Positions 25,130 to 36,100 of a stretch of 64,000 nt of DNA are shown one piece after another. The position numbers and the translations under genes are program-made. Each line of letters starts with the position of its first letter. The first letter of the stretch is position 1. The notes beneath the pieces are model-generated. The model did not search any database, was not told where the DNA came from, and saw only the letters and a list, made by a program, of their open reading frames with translations. This DNA comes from Varroa destructor (lineage: Eukaryota; Arthropoda; Arachnida; Mesostigmata; Varroidae), in assembly GCF_002443255.2 (NCBI RefSeq), contig NW_019211458.1:29602485-29666484 (forward strand), given 5' to 3'.

Positions 25130-27040
25130 TCCTGAGTACGTACTAGTCATTGCGTGTCCCGTCACGTTACCGTGCGGCGTTCAAAACAGCCAGAAAGCGA
25201 AAGAACGAAAAAGAGATTCCGGTAAAGGAAGGAATTCCATGAATCTGTGCTTTTATCAGACACGTTTCCTTGCTCGATCCGCCACAACAGTGCGTCTATT
25301 GCTATTCACTGTGTTAGGATCGACGACGGACCTTCGGAGTCTGTTGACCAAATATCGCTACTGCCTTGACACCGACTGTTCTCCCTGGTACGCTTATCAA
25401 CACCAATCTTTGCCATTCTGGTGAGATCTGACCGGCAATTTTGGGTCTTTTAGACGGGAAAAAAAAACAAAGAAGGTGAATTCAAGTAATCAGCGAATAG
25501 AACGTGTGACGTGAACGATTTTTGGAGATTACTCAGAGATTTCGGCCAGGGGATCAATGCACCGCTATATGATTTCCAGTAGGAAAGGTGCGCACCGATA
25601 GAGAAATGAAGGAATAAACTTGAAATCCGCTTTGAGCGCTTTGACTTTCCGTTATTTTTTTTCTAGAACAGCCCCCCCCGGTGCCGATATGTAGCGTAGA
25701 TGTCGAATGAAGTCAGACATCTTTAACGTGTCCTCCAAATGTAAGTGTAGTAATAGTGACGGTAGTAAGAAGGAGCTCGTCTTTTTTTCCACTGAAATGA
25801 GACTGTTTCGCGTAGGCGTATGGGTCGCACATGCAATATCTAATGGCTTAGACGGTTCAAGCACGGGCTTTAAATTAGCCGCTGGTAGCTGGTTAAAGCC
25901 CCGCCAAGGACATTTATTGCACAACAAATGTGATTAAATGCAAACAACTAATTATCTCTAATCTTTGTCTAAGAGTGTTCGAAGCTTCCATCCCCAACGC
26001 TACAGGCCATGGCTTGGCTTTGTATAGTCCTTTGTTTTAGAAATGAGCCTTTGTGCGTTACTGCCGTTGGCCATTGTTTCGGACATCTCCTTAGTGCTAT
26101 GGAACGAATACGTTTGGCGTAGAAAGGTCCTGCAAGGTGCCTAGTTTTACCGATTTTTTGCTTGGAGTGAAATGCCACAAATTTTTAGTTTCAATAGTGA
26201 ACGGTAACTGGCGCCGAGTTTCAGGAAGACTTAATCGTTACCACGTGTCTGGATAATATTGTACAGCAACCGGATAGTGTTCAGCTTTACTGAATGCGTA
26301 CGTATAAACTTCTGTTTGTGATTTAACAAATACAATATTAATCTGATAGATACGTTCGATGCGGTGAAACTTTGTTTTTTTAAATGTGTATATCTGATAC
26401 ACAATATTATTCAGTTGGAGCAATGAAGGGTCATTGATTGGTATCATACGAGGATTTGTCATCTACTTACTACGAGACATTGCATTGCTAGGGCATAAGT
26501 ATACCGCTGTCAGAGGTTTACTTACAAGAATGGCTAACTCTACGCGTCGTTTGCAAGGAAACAACAAAAGAATGTACTAACTAACATAAATTCTCGATAA
26601 TCGCTATGTTAATGGTTTAGTCGTGGTTTCTAAACAATAGTAGGGCATAATCTAATTCCATATAATTCCAAAATGGCGAGATGACTGGAGGATGTTTAGA
26701 TCAATTATGCTAAATTTCATCTATTATAATTTCTGTCTGTGTCCTTTTCGCCCGGAAAAACTTACCCTTGCCTATATCTTCTTGGCGATATCTAGCGTGT
26801 TTACGTTGCGGATCTGTATTACGAATTTGGCCGGCTTTTGACAAGGCCATTAAAAAGTGCCTAATTCAAAACCGAAGCAATATACTCAAACCCTTTAAGC
26901 ACGGAAGCACTTTAGATGCACTTAGTCCTCGTTTCTCAAAAGTAAATCGTTAATCTTTGTCAAATTGAACCTTACGAGGTGAAACAGTATTCAACAACGA
27001 CGATCTCATCACGCCCGGCGAAGTTACCCGGCAACAATTG
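25130..27040. other. No gene recognised
   Basis: Short unassigned frames only (for example 25652-25937 on both strands, 26238-26462). A C8 run occurs near 25672. A minus-strand GTAAGT at 26520-26525 follows 17 open codons (starting YILLLFPCKRR) with a weak acceptor. Confidence 0.45.
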
Positions 27041-27050
27041 CATATGATAG

Positions 27051-27308
27051 CGTCGTCGCCGTACACATGACGTTGTCTTCCGTATACGCGTGAGGTTTGC
27101 AAATATTGCGACTAACTTAACTAAGGATTACTCGGTAGTAGCCGAATGGGTAGGAGTTTTGACAAAAGATCAAACGACCTACAGTCAGAGAGCTTTCCGT
27201 GCCTTGGTCCATCGGACGCATGACTGGATGGACCAGAGTCGCAGAGGTCCGCCAGCGGACGAAGTTAAGGACATTTTACAATCGATCGTGTTGCCTGAGT
27301 TCCAGTAA
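27051..27308 (+). CDS. Candidate C-terminal exon/ORF, function unknown
   Basis: Open from 27051 to the TAA at 27306-27308. There is no ATG before the middle of the frame, so it would have to be spliced. Its second half reads like a globular protein end (KDYSVVAEWVGVLTKDQTTY, then SQRAFRALVHRTHDWMDQ, then PADEVKDILQSIVLPEFQ), with balanced charge and amphipathic helices. The best acceptor, CTTAACTAAG just before GATTAC at about 27126, sits only about 10 bases after a branch-point-like GACTAAC, which is tight. No homologue comes to mind. I rate it as one of the more protein-like single frames, but unproven. Confidence 0.25.
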   Translation, partial: RRRRTHDVVFRIRVRFANIATNLTKDYSVVAEWVGVLTKDQTTYSQRAFRALVHRTHDWMDQSRRGPPADEVKDILQSIVLPEFQ

Positions 27309-27319
27309 AAGTAGTAGAT

Positions 27320-28440
27320 CTAAGTGGAATGCCGCGTCAGCAACTGCGTGGCGTCTTGGCCGCAGTTTGGTGATAGCGGACGTTCTATAGATAGGGCGAT
27401 ACATGACCTGTGGCGTCTGTGTCAGTCACGTTCAACTCCTGACTCACGATTGATAAAGAACCTATCGTACATCTATATCGGAGCGCTAATCCCAGGCTTA
27501 AATTAATTAAATGATACGATCTAGTAGCGTATATATCTTAACTTTCTTGATGTTAGGCTCTATCTCATATAACTTATACATAGGCGGGCACAAATTAGAT
27601 TAATGTGTTTGAAAATAGTTCTAAATCCTGGTTTGGGATTACTGTTCGTCAAGCGTCAGGATCATGTCCCTTCTTTATTTGCAGTTCTGTGCAATCCTAC
27701 ATATGATAGAACGCGATAAATTGGTTTGTCAAAGCCTATGCAGCTATACAATGTGATCGACTGAGTTGAGTAACGAAGTAGCGGGAAGATACGTCTGTGA
27801 CATATATATGGACCGAAAAAGCAGCGTGAGCAGAGATTGGCACCGTAGCACCGTAGAGATGACGCCGTAGAGGTTGGCGTGAAAATTTTTAGGATCATCA
27901 AAGTGCTGAGAGATACATAGTAATTTTATAATTTTTCATGTTTCACAGGTTTAAAGGGTAATGTTTTAGCTAAACCCAATTTCCAAATTCTAATAAAAAG
28001 GTCAAAGTCTACTTCTTTCTTTTACACTAGATTGATTTCGACACTTTTAAGCCTATACGTGCCGCTAGCGTCTGACACCGCGGGAAATCTATTTATTACT
28101 ACAAGTAAGAAAAGTTGTCTAGATTCTTTACCAAACCCAGTTTCTTTCAACTCCTGCCAAGGAGTAATTTATAACTACACGAAATTCTAAGATTTGCTAT
28201 ATGTTTCATACGTTCCTGTGGTTGTTGAAGTGCTTCTTACATTTCCCACACAACAACAATAATAATAATAATAACGACAACAACTACTACAACAACAAAT
28301 TACTAGTGTTGTCTTCTTTGGCAGATCGGTTAGAATCAACTAGTATTTGGCTGCAACATCCTCTTTCAATGGTTATACCAGCGAACATTATCTGTTATGG
28401 TCTGCGTCCTTAATAGACCCTCTTCTCACTTTCCCCGCCT
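27320..28440. other. No gene recognised
   Basis: AT-rich spacer with only short frames, up to the AAC/AAT repeat and a pyrimidine-rich stretch ending CCTGCAG at 28452. Confidence 0.45.
28251..28298. repeat. AAC/AAT trinucleotide repeat
   Basis: CAA, AAT and CTA/CAA units in succession. Reads as poly-Asn in one plus frame. Confidence 0.93.
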
Positions 28441-28452
28441 TGTTTCCTGCAG

Positions 28453-28656
28453 GCCTATATGGCTGTTCTATCTAACCCCTTCGCCTCTTTCAATCTCGCT
28501 TCATCAGCTGCGTTAGTTGGGAGCTTCAGGCAAGAACTAGCAGTGGCACTTCAGACCCACACGCAGCTGGGTTGTTCATCTTCGGTAAAAATACCTCCAC
28601 CTTTAGGATTGCCTCAGACCCTAGCCGCTGTCGTTCGATGGTGCGGTGCTTCATAA
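28453..28656 (+). CDS. Candidate terminal exon, function unknown
   Basis: Starts immediately after a strong acceptor (CTTTCCCCGCCTTGTTTCCTGCAG). In the first frame 67 codons are open to TAA, reading AYMAVLSNPFASFNLASSAA, then LVGSFRQELAVALQTHTQL and a Pro/Leu-rich end. An ATG sits at the third codon. Alternative donors inside (a GC-AG type after CTTCAG, GTAAAA after TCTTCG) would shorten it. Composition is Ser/Ala-rich without a domain. Support rests on the acceptor and the open frame. Confidence 0.22.
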   Translation, partial: AYMAVLSNPFASFNLASSAALVGSFRQELAVALQTHTQLGCSSSVKIPPPLGLPQTLAAVVRWCGAS

Positions 28657-28852
28657 TGGGTGTCGGAAAGGACCGCAAACACTGCGGCAAAGAGACAATA
28701 TCCGTATGACAAACGCTACATAGGGAGACGGTGTCTCAGCATGTGCGAGCACTTGCAGGCTCATGTGCATATCATGCGTGAGCAGGCCTACCTAGCAACA
28801 CATCTTCAGCAGCACGTAAGCACATGTTCGCTGTTTACCTGTTGCCTGCCAG

Positions 28853-29107
28853 ATGGAAACTTGCACCGGCGAGTCTCAACGGCAATGTGAATATCTGCGG
28901 TGTCTGCAGGCCTCAAGACTGACTAAGATACTTATGAAGGAGGTGCGTGGTTGTGTGGATGTGCCAGCCAACATCCACCATTTACCACACGATGGGGCAA
29001 ACGAGGGGAGATTAGGAATCCGAAGGAAAGAGCTGGGTCTGCTTGTAACTGGTTCCCGACTGGTGGCTGTCCTGGGCAAAGCTATAATATACACCATTAG
29101 GACGTAG
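28853..29107 (+). CDS. Candidate exon/small ORF beginning at an acceptor
   Basis: A pyrimidine-rich tract (CGCTGTTTACCTGTTGCCTGCCAG) ends exactly at an ATG. The frame runs 84 codons: METCTGESQRQCEYLRCLQA, then SRLTKILMKEVRGCVDV, an HH-containing linker, and a hydrophobic end with LLVTGSRLVAVLGKAIIY. A GTGCGT donor near 28943 could cut it. The four N-terminal cysteines are not in a motif I recognise. The preceding frame (28660-28890) is Cys/His-rich and overlaps it, so at most one is real. Confidence 0.2.
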   Translation: METCTGESQRQCEYLRCLQASRLTKILMKEVRGCVDVPANIHHLPHDGANEGRLGIRRKELGLLVTGSRLVAVLGKAIIYTIRT

Positions 29108-29365
29108 TTGCAGCAGTTGGAGTTGTAGTAGTAAAAGTAGCTTTAGCAACAGCAAAATAAGGGGCTGTCTCTGACGAGGACATGCAAGGAAGGGCAAGTG
29201 GTTGAATGGGCGCTGCGTTGTGCGTTTGTTGTCGCCGTCACCTGGCAAGCAAGGGAACAAACGCCCTCGTCGTATTCGGCTCTAGTACCCTGCACGACGA
29301 TGGCAGTCAGTAACGACGTCGGCTTTCGGCTGCGGAAAGCGATTGCCGAAAGGAGACGAAGCCTC

Positions 29366-29536
29366 ATCACGACCACGACCACGACCACGACCACGATCAC
29401 GACATCATCATCATCATCGTCATCATAACCATTACCATAGTGGTAATAATAAACATCATCATCGTCGTCGTCGTCGTCATCATCGTCATCATCATCGTCA
29501 GCAGCAGCAGCAGCAGCAACAACAACAACAACGACG
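29366..29536. repeat. Compound trinucleotide repeat block
   Basis: Successive runs of ACG/ACC, CAT, CGT, CAG and CAA units over 170 bases. In the plus frames it reads as Arg/Pro, His and Gln runs; on the minus strand as Val/Met/Cys runs. Long frames crossing it (29343-29783 plus, 29498-29812 minus) are artefacts of the repeat. Confidence 0.95.
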
Positions 29537-29817
29537 ACCTAGCTGCTGTTTGTTACTACATACAATAAAAGACAGTGCATCGCTGTACCGGAGGTGTGGA
29601 GGTGTACTACAGGATTGTAAGATGGTGACCAAGAGGTTGTCACTATTCTGTCTATATATATATATAATAATACGAGAAGGAAGTGCAACGTTGGGTAGAA
29701 CGTATGACTCATGGCAACAAGCAGAAACAGCTCTGCTGCAGTTCCCGCAACATTTTTCTCTTAGCCGGAGCTTACGGAGGTAGAACAGGTGCCGCCACTC
29801 GTACAACATCACTAAAC

Positions 29818-30302
29818 CGCGTGCTCGACCGCTGATGTAAAAGTCTGTTATTCTATAGAGGATAGAAACCAGAAGAACATTGTTGAAACTGAAATCGATG
29901 CAGATAGGGCAGCATCAACAGGGATTACGATGGCATATGAAGCAGTACAATCCCAAGCAGCCACATTATCAGGCTTACTGGCTTCTACTGTTCCTGCTGC
30001 GGATGTTGCTGCTGTTTAAAGTGCAGCTTGAAGCGGCGCACCGGCCATCCGAGGAACCGGGGACACCACTCAAGCTTCGCCGCGGCCTATACACTCCACA
30101 AATGGCAATCTTTCAACCCCCTACTGTCATTAGAGCATCGCACCTATGACAAGGTGCTTTGGCTTTGCCTAGTTCAACCGGCCCTTTTCAAACCACGTTT
30201 TCGCCGCAGGATCCTCTCACTTCAGCGCCACTAGGTGCAGTCACAAGTCTAGCAATCGCTAGCAGCTTTTTTAATAGCCCCAGTCAGCCTCTGTGGGGAT
30301 AG
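29818..30302 (+). CDS. Possible exon fragments with low-complexity Ala/Ser/Pro peptide
   Basis: Three plus frames are open in turn. Frame one (29818-30019) reads VCYSIEDRNQKNIVETEIDA, then an Ala-rich stretch to TAA. The next is open from an acceptor-like AAAGTGCAG (30026) to 30149. The same register after that stop (30150-30302) reads QGALALPSSTGPFQTTFSP, then DPLTSAPLGAVTS and on to TAG. The last resembles disordered activation-domain sequence and contains an internal acceptor (TTTTCGCCGCAG, 30209). Because CAG/GCA-type codons dominate, chance openness is likely and no single structure is favoured. Confidence 0.15.
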
Positions 30303-30396
30303 CGTTAACACCGAAGAGAGTTTACTTGCGCCTTGTACCGCTGCATCAGAGAAGCAGCAGCGTAGGTAACGTACGGAGACACTCACCCGCCGAAGG

Positions 30397-30420
30397 TGTC
30401 GTGCCTGTACAGGCACGACA
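30397..30420. repeat. 24-bp perfect palindrome
   Basis: TGTCGTGCCTGT followed directly by its reverse complement ACAGGCACGACA, with no spacer. It could extrude a cruciform or serve as a dimeric protein site. Confidence 0.9.
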
Positions 30421-31069
30421 ACAGGTTAATTACATTTTAATGATATCGTTCCCCCGACCCTTGTCCGATGACAAAATCCTCTACCTATGAACCGCTTCAT
30501 CCAATCCTGCTCCCAGCTAACGTAGACGCGGGGGGCGCTGGAGAAGTCAACCTACTGTACGATGTTGGTGTCCGGACTATTCCCCGGTGTCTAGGTGGAG
30601 GGTGCCTGCTTCCCCACTCCTCTTGCTGCTTCGCCCTCTCGGTTTGGTTAGCTTCGCTTTGACAGCCCTCCGTTCTACCCGTTAGCCAGCCTTATACCGC
30701 CTCCTTCTAGCCCCCGGGCCGCAATTCCTCTTCTAACATACGAAACTGGCGCCAGCCATTCGAAGCCGGTACAAGACATTGACGCCTCCGAAATGTCTGT
30801 GTGCGCATGTGTATCTGCTCTGCGTGTCCTCCTATTACCGCCGCCACTAGATATAGGCACGCATGGGGACCCTGCAGAAAGCGCACACTTACCACAGAGT
30901 AATCCTTACAGCCACTGGCGGGTATCTTCTCTACCCGGGGTCCGGTCAGAGGGACTGTATTTCTCAACTGTCGTACATTAATTCTGCCTTCAATCTTTCT
31001 CTTGCACCCTCACTCTCGATTTCCCCCTCTCGCTATTCCTCTGTGTCGGTCTCTCGTCGTTCGGGCTGA

Positions 31070-31219
31070 TCGTCGTCAGTTGTAATTATCCGACCGTATA
31101 TCAATGCTGGATTATCGGACATCGAACTCCAGACGCTTAGCCTCTGGACTGCGCATAACCAAGAACGAAGCACGACTGCTCGCGCTCAAATAGAGAGCAT
31201 ACAATCGTGTGTTAGGTAG
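31070..31219 (+). CDS. Candidate exon after a long pyrimidine tract
   Basis: About 90 bases of C/T-rich sequence (30985-31070) precede CGTCGTCAG at 31079. Entered with two bases of a codon, the exon is open for 45 codons (VIIRPYINAGLSDIELQTL, then SLWTAHNQERSTTARAQ) to TAG, just before which GTAGTA could act as a weak donor. The peptide looks helical and charged, with no known domain. The other two frames stop early, so this frame is the only coding option. Confidence 0.22.
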   Translation, partial: SSSVVIIRPYINAGLSDIELQTLSLWTAHNQERSTTARAQIESIQSCVR

Positions 31220-31248
31220 TAAAGGACAAAGGGGGACCGATGTACTAA

Positions 31249-31581
31249 CTGCCGCCGATCCTGTGCAATGAGTGTGTAGCGCGAATCACCCGCGAGTGTT
31301 GGATTTGCTGCGGAAAAGGGCGAGAGGCACTGCGTTGGCTAGTGCATAGCCATCGCCAGTGTGGGCAACAATGCAAAGTCAATTGTTTGCGATGCTCTAG
31401 TTGTACTACCGACCTATTGAAATATCTGTCCTTGTTGTCCTATTTCTCTCTCTTTTTTGCCTTCTCCCTGTGTATAGCATTAGCGAAAAACTGCCATTTG
31501 CTTCTTTGTAGGCTTGGCAAAGAGAGGGCACGGGCATTGATGTCTCCAGTGTCCTTCAGACGTTCCATCCTACAGGTATAG
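31249..31581 (+). CDS. Cys-rich ORF with possible transmembrane segment
   Basis: 110 open codons. The first half is strikingly cysteine-rich: ILCNECVARITRECWICCGK, then HSHRQCGQQCKVNCLRCSSC, that is CxxC, CxxCC, CxxC and CxxCxxC. A hydrophobic stretch follows (LLSYFSLFFAFSLCIALA), then a basic tail. As one exon it would be a small Cys-rich ectodomain plus membrane anchor, or a metal-binding domain. However, the hydrophobic stretch is encoded by a T/C tract that could instead be the polypyrimidine tract of acceptors at 31486 or 31511. There is no good ATG at the start. Confidence 0.18.
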   Translation: MPPILCNECVARITRECWICCGKGREALRWLVHSHRQCGQQCKVNCLRCSSCTTDLLKYLSLLSYFSLFFAFSLCIALAKNCHLLLCRLGKERARALMSPVSFRRSILQV

Positions 31582-31808
31582 TGTGGAGAAATGAGGCACT
31601 GTGGCGTTTAGAGAATACCATCGGCGGCGAGCTGCCGCTTCGTTCTATGGTAGTGACCGGTCGGCCAAGCTGCAGGAATAAGAACACGATAGAAAGAGAA
31701 CCCCATCGTCCAGGGGGCGAAAAAGGGCAGTTTACACCGAATCCGCTCCGAAAAGGGCGAGCGACACCCTGGGATCGTCTGCTCGACGGTCGATTTGATC
31801 AACTATAG
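31512..31808 (+). CDS. Candidate terminal coding exon
   Basis: The open frame begins exactly at an acceptor (TTTGCTTCTTTGTAG) and runs 98 codons to TAG: AWQREGTGIDVSSVLQTFHP, then TGIVWRNEALWRLENTIGG, then a basic Gly/Pro/Arg-rich tail. A donor at 31576 (ACAG-GTATAG) would keep only the first 21 codons and the beginning of the next. Mixed charge and a long open frame in GC-moderate sequence favour coding, but no family is recognised. It overlaps the Cys-rich ORF in a different frame, so only one of the two can be right in the overlap. Confidence 0.24.
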   Translation, partial: AWQREGTGIDVSSVLQTFHPTGIVWRNEALWRLENTIGGELPLRSMVVTGRPSCRNKNTIEREPHRPGGEKGQFTPNPLRKGRATPWDRLLDGRFDQL

Positions 31809-31819
31809 CGTATCACAAG

Positions 31820-33000
31820 TATGACAGATGCATCTGACCGTCCAACGCTCCAAAAGATGACGTATCGGAAAGATAGAAGGGGAAATGCACATATAGGAAG
31901 GAATGACAGAGAGCATCTATCCTTATCCATATACCTATGCGTTGCATTCGCTCAGTGCACAAAATGAGAAAGACCGTTGCCGCCATATTGACAACGAGTC
32001 GCTATTCATTACGGACAGCAAACCAAAGGAAAGAATATTTCGAGAAAAATAATGTATATCGATAAACATATACCCATTACTGATGAGTTAGTATTTCGGA
32101 ATAAAAATGAATGATAATGGCCGATAGAGTTGACGGAGACAGGTTATTAATAAAGGAAATTGAAGTCTTTAGAGACAATTAGAACGCAATATCTATGTAC
32201 ATCCGTTCATACTCTTCAGATCGTCAATAATTTTGTGTTATATTTACGCTTACACATTGCAGACGGGCGCAAATGTGCAGAAGATATTTTTATTGGTGTA
32301 TGGCATTTAAGTAAACAGCAGACTCAGCGTATGATATTATACGGGCACGTAACGGACTGATCATCTACGCGATATACATCGTACCCCCATCAACTTAATG
32401 GGGACATAATAAAAGATAGTTCCAGTGTCGAAGTAATTAGAACGATATGTATTTGCGCTTGTCATAGACAATCGGACGCCAAAACTACACTCGGGCTAGC
32501 GGAAACTATCAGTAAAGTTACCGCATGCTAGGGCGACAACTATGTCTAAACAACATGTGGCCGTCAAATGGAGTGGCGTCGACAATTGCATCGGCTGGGC
32601 TTAGCAAAACGCTATTCTTGAATCTATCTAATTTTCTTAAATTTTAATATATCTTCTATTTAATCAACAGGTCAATATGCCTATTACAGATGTAGAGTTT
32701 AGAGCCATGTGTTTTTCCCGAGCGCGCTAACCTTAAGAAAGAACTAGCATTTGACGAGCACCCGAGCCACACAGGGGTTATCTGGGACTGTAGAATCTAT
32801 CTTTGCTATCTGCACTACGTTTCGAGCTCAGCTCACTTGCAGCTGCCGCCCTGCTCGACGCAACGACGACTAAGTGGGAGAGGAGCAACTTCGGCTGAAG
32901 TCAAGCCAGTTCACCTCACCTTGATAAAGTCCCCTTCTTGACTGTTACAGGCTCTCCTGTTCCCTTTTATCTTCTGTGTTGTCTTCGCACTCTTGCCGTC
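31820..33000. other. No gene recognised
   Basis: Frames below 70 codons and no splice-bounded exon. It ends in the pyrimidine tract that precedes the 33008 exon. Confidence 0.45.
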
Positions 33001-33007
33001 CCGTCAG

Positions 33008-33138
33008 CTAGTTTACAAAGAAGCTCCTCTCGAAAACCAGGTTCGGCGACGCTTTCATTCAAATCTAATTATCCTTTGAAGCAGAGAACAGAAACGCGCA
33101 GCGGCAGCATTGGCACCCCGGCCAAGCTGCGTACGTAG
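33008..33138 (+). CDS. Candidate Ser/Arg/Lys-rich coding exon
   Basis: Bounded by one of the best acceptors here (about 60 bases of C/T-rich sequence ending CCCGTCAG) and by a TAG-GTAAGA donor. Only the third frame is open: SLQRSSSRKPGSATLSF, then KSNYPLKQRTETRSGSIGTP and AKLRT, resembling a phosphorylatable cytoplasmic linker. The frame meets TAG as the last codon of the exon. So either it is terminal, or splicing uses an earlier GTACGT (33131) and skips the stop. Function unknown. Confidence 0.28.
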
Positions 33139-33139
33139 G

Positions 33140-36100
33140 TAAGACCGGCTCGCTTTTTAATGGATTTCTGTTTATCGCTTGGTTCTCGCTGCCACAGCGA
33201 CTCTTTCTCTTTGCCTCCGAGTGCAGCGTGTTACTGAACAGTGGCCACTTCTTCCGAAGCACTAAAGAAAACTCCCAATTTGAGCTACCGACGTGACGCT
33301 TTAGCCAGCGTCACGGTGAAACTCTGCGAAATAGAGAGCATACGAACTTTTGTCATCGCTGCGAGCAATTCTTACCGTGACGAGCCGTAACGATTGAAAA
33401 TGAAGTCATGGTTTACTGCGAGTCGAGGCGCAAGGATCAGACGAAACGATGAACACAATAAAGGCACCATATAGGGTGTATGGCAGCTCAAATCGATCAA
33501 CTTAGCTGTCTACATTGTACGCAGACATGAAACACCGTCTATTTTGTTTTAATTCCCCATTGACAGTTCGCGCTTAATGCATGTCAGTACTCAGTGAAAG
33601 TATAGGATAAAAGCCTTTGGCACCGCCGCAAGCTGTTCCCGGGTGAGTGATCGTAGTTGCCGTAGCATTAAACGAAAAACTCAGTTAATATCGACATAAG
33701 TTCCTTTGCTTCCTACTAGAAAAATTCAGTTATCCTTACAAGGATACCTTCACGCTTGTAAAAAAAAAAAAGTGATAAGCTTTATAATTGGCAATGTTGC
33801 GCTCCTGTTCGCCGCTTCTGAACTATTCCAAATTACATATTTTTCATTTATTTATTTTATTATTTAATTATTAGTTATACATTAATTTGGGTGAAGAGCA
33901 ATTGAAGAGATAGCTATAGGAACAGGGGATGGCCTTATATCGAATCAACGTCGGCATTTTCACCACTCTACAGATAACTTACCCGGCAATTTCGCTAAGC
34001 ATTCGATACTGAAAGTCCATAATAACTTGAGCTGTGTTAATATACCTGTCAATCTGTCTGCAAGAACATGGCCCCGTTCAACATGCGCAAAGTTGACGGT
34101 CATAGACTTCGTAGTTAAAGATTATCGTAAATTTTGTATGCAGCTGTATGAGATAGCGCAGCTCCAAATTGTTTTCTCAGTGTTGTGCTATACAAATCGA
34201 CTTAATTTTGATGCCAGACGGCTACAACATGAAAAATAGACATGAGTTACATTGTCATGCTCGCAAACGAGATCTGCCTCTGACAGTTTGATATGGCTAG
34301 CGCTAATTCGGTGGACGAGTTTGCAGGTTTAGACCGGCAGATGTCTCACTCAGTTAAAACGGGATACGCTATGGTTCTATCATCTAATCATTAATACCGT
34401 CTTTTTTTCTAGATTTCTAAACCCATATTTCTAGATTACCCGCCTTAGTACTTAGCTTTTACTCATTTTCTTATCATAAAACGGTCGGTTACCTTTCATC
34501 GGTAACTCTAAACGTACCCATATTTCGAACGGAAATTTTCTTATTTGAGTTATATATATATATATAGTTTTCTTTTTATTTGATTTATTTATAGTTAGTG
34601 GCAATTCGGTCTGCCTGCCTGGACAGTGTATGCAGTCGTTTTCTACGAGCAGTCGCGTATAAAAAACATAGACAACGTACTTTCAATGACCCTCATACAG
34701 TGAGCTAGCATGCACTCGTAAGAGGCATATTAATTCGCTGTACAGAATGAGACGGGCGTATTCCGTTCAACTGGGTTCCAAGAAAGCCCTTACGAAAAGG
34801 AGGACATCGAATAGAGCCGGGGTGAGATTTTTCAACATAGTCGTTACTATTAGTAACGGGTTGGAAAGTTTATCGATGAACTACGAAATCTCATGGTTTT
34901 ACCATGGTATGGTAGAATGCGTCCACTGCCTTCGTGGTAGGAAAATGTCACTCGAAATTGGAAAAGTAGCGGAACCACTGATCGGTTTTGCTTTGACAAC
35001 GAGGCCCATCAACAGCCCAAAGAACGAGACACATTGCTTAGAAAATAGAGTTGTTTTGAACCCAAGCAGTCATAGTTCGACGATTTGACATCAATCTCAT
35101 CATTATTTATTAAGGCTAAGGGTGGCAACAGGTTTGACTCTAGGTAAACTTCACAATGAAAGTAATTGCCTGTATATGGATCGTCGAGCGTCTTAATCAT
35201 CTCTGAACAGTCATCACGATCGTCGTCACCGCGTGACTGGATCAAAACAGCATCTTGATTGTCTTGATTATTTAGCTGGGAACTTTTACAATGATCCAAC
35301 ATAGCTAGAACGTACGTCTATCCGGGTTCCAGGTTTGAAATGCAACTAGGGTCATTAACGAGACAGTAAATGGAAATGCACAGTCTTACTGTGTCTAACA
35401 GGCCAGTAGGATGAAGGAGGAAGATAATTAAGAAGAGTGAACTCGCTAAGGTATATCTAAAGTTTTGCTTAGTTGGCCGTTAGCCCTACTCAGTCCTTAA
35501 CGTAGCATGCGGTCGTTACCACCAAGCGGAGGAGAATCGATTGAGACGCTTATCCTTCAACTAAAGGTAAAATCTCGACTGAGTACTCTGCTATTCGACT
35601 ACTTCCCAGTTTTTTTTTTCATTTCTTAGGTGTAATAGAACCATAAGAAAACAAATGATCACAAACAAAAGAAAGCCGTTTGGAAATAAGCTCGCTAGTA
35701 GAAGTCTTCCCGCAAAGTATGTTGCATTACGTACTATGTCAAGAATCAGCGGTGCGGCCGCTGTTGACGAGGTAATTCACTTACTTCTTGTCAGAGTCTT
35801 AACTTCAATGTCATAATCGCTGCGATAATCGATAATTGTTTACTACATGAGAAGTGACTGAACGCCATATGAATACCATATGTAGAAACTATATTTAGCT
35901 CTTCAGGCATGAAGAGTGTTTATGTTCATCTTGACACCTTCCATCCCGACATATACGTGCACATATTGAATAGACATGTTTAAGATGGTTTTCTATAGTC
36001 TCGATTACATTATTATAAGTCTCGAAACATAGCCGTACACGCTTACAAGTTTTGAAACTTGGCTGTTGACTGTGTCGGGTGTCTCAAGAAGAGGTATGCC

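Noticed and set aside
29343..29812. Long frames on both strands across the compound repeat
   Set aside because: Open because CAT, CGT, CAG and CAA units contain no stops. Peptides are simple repeats.
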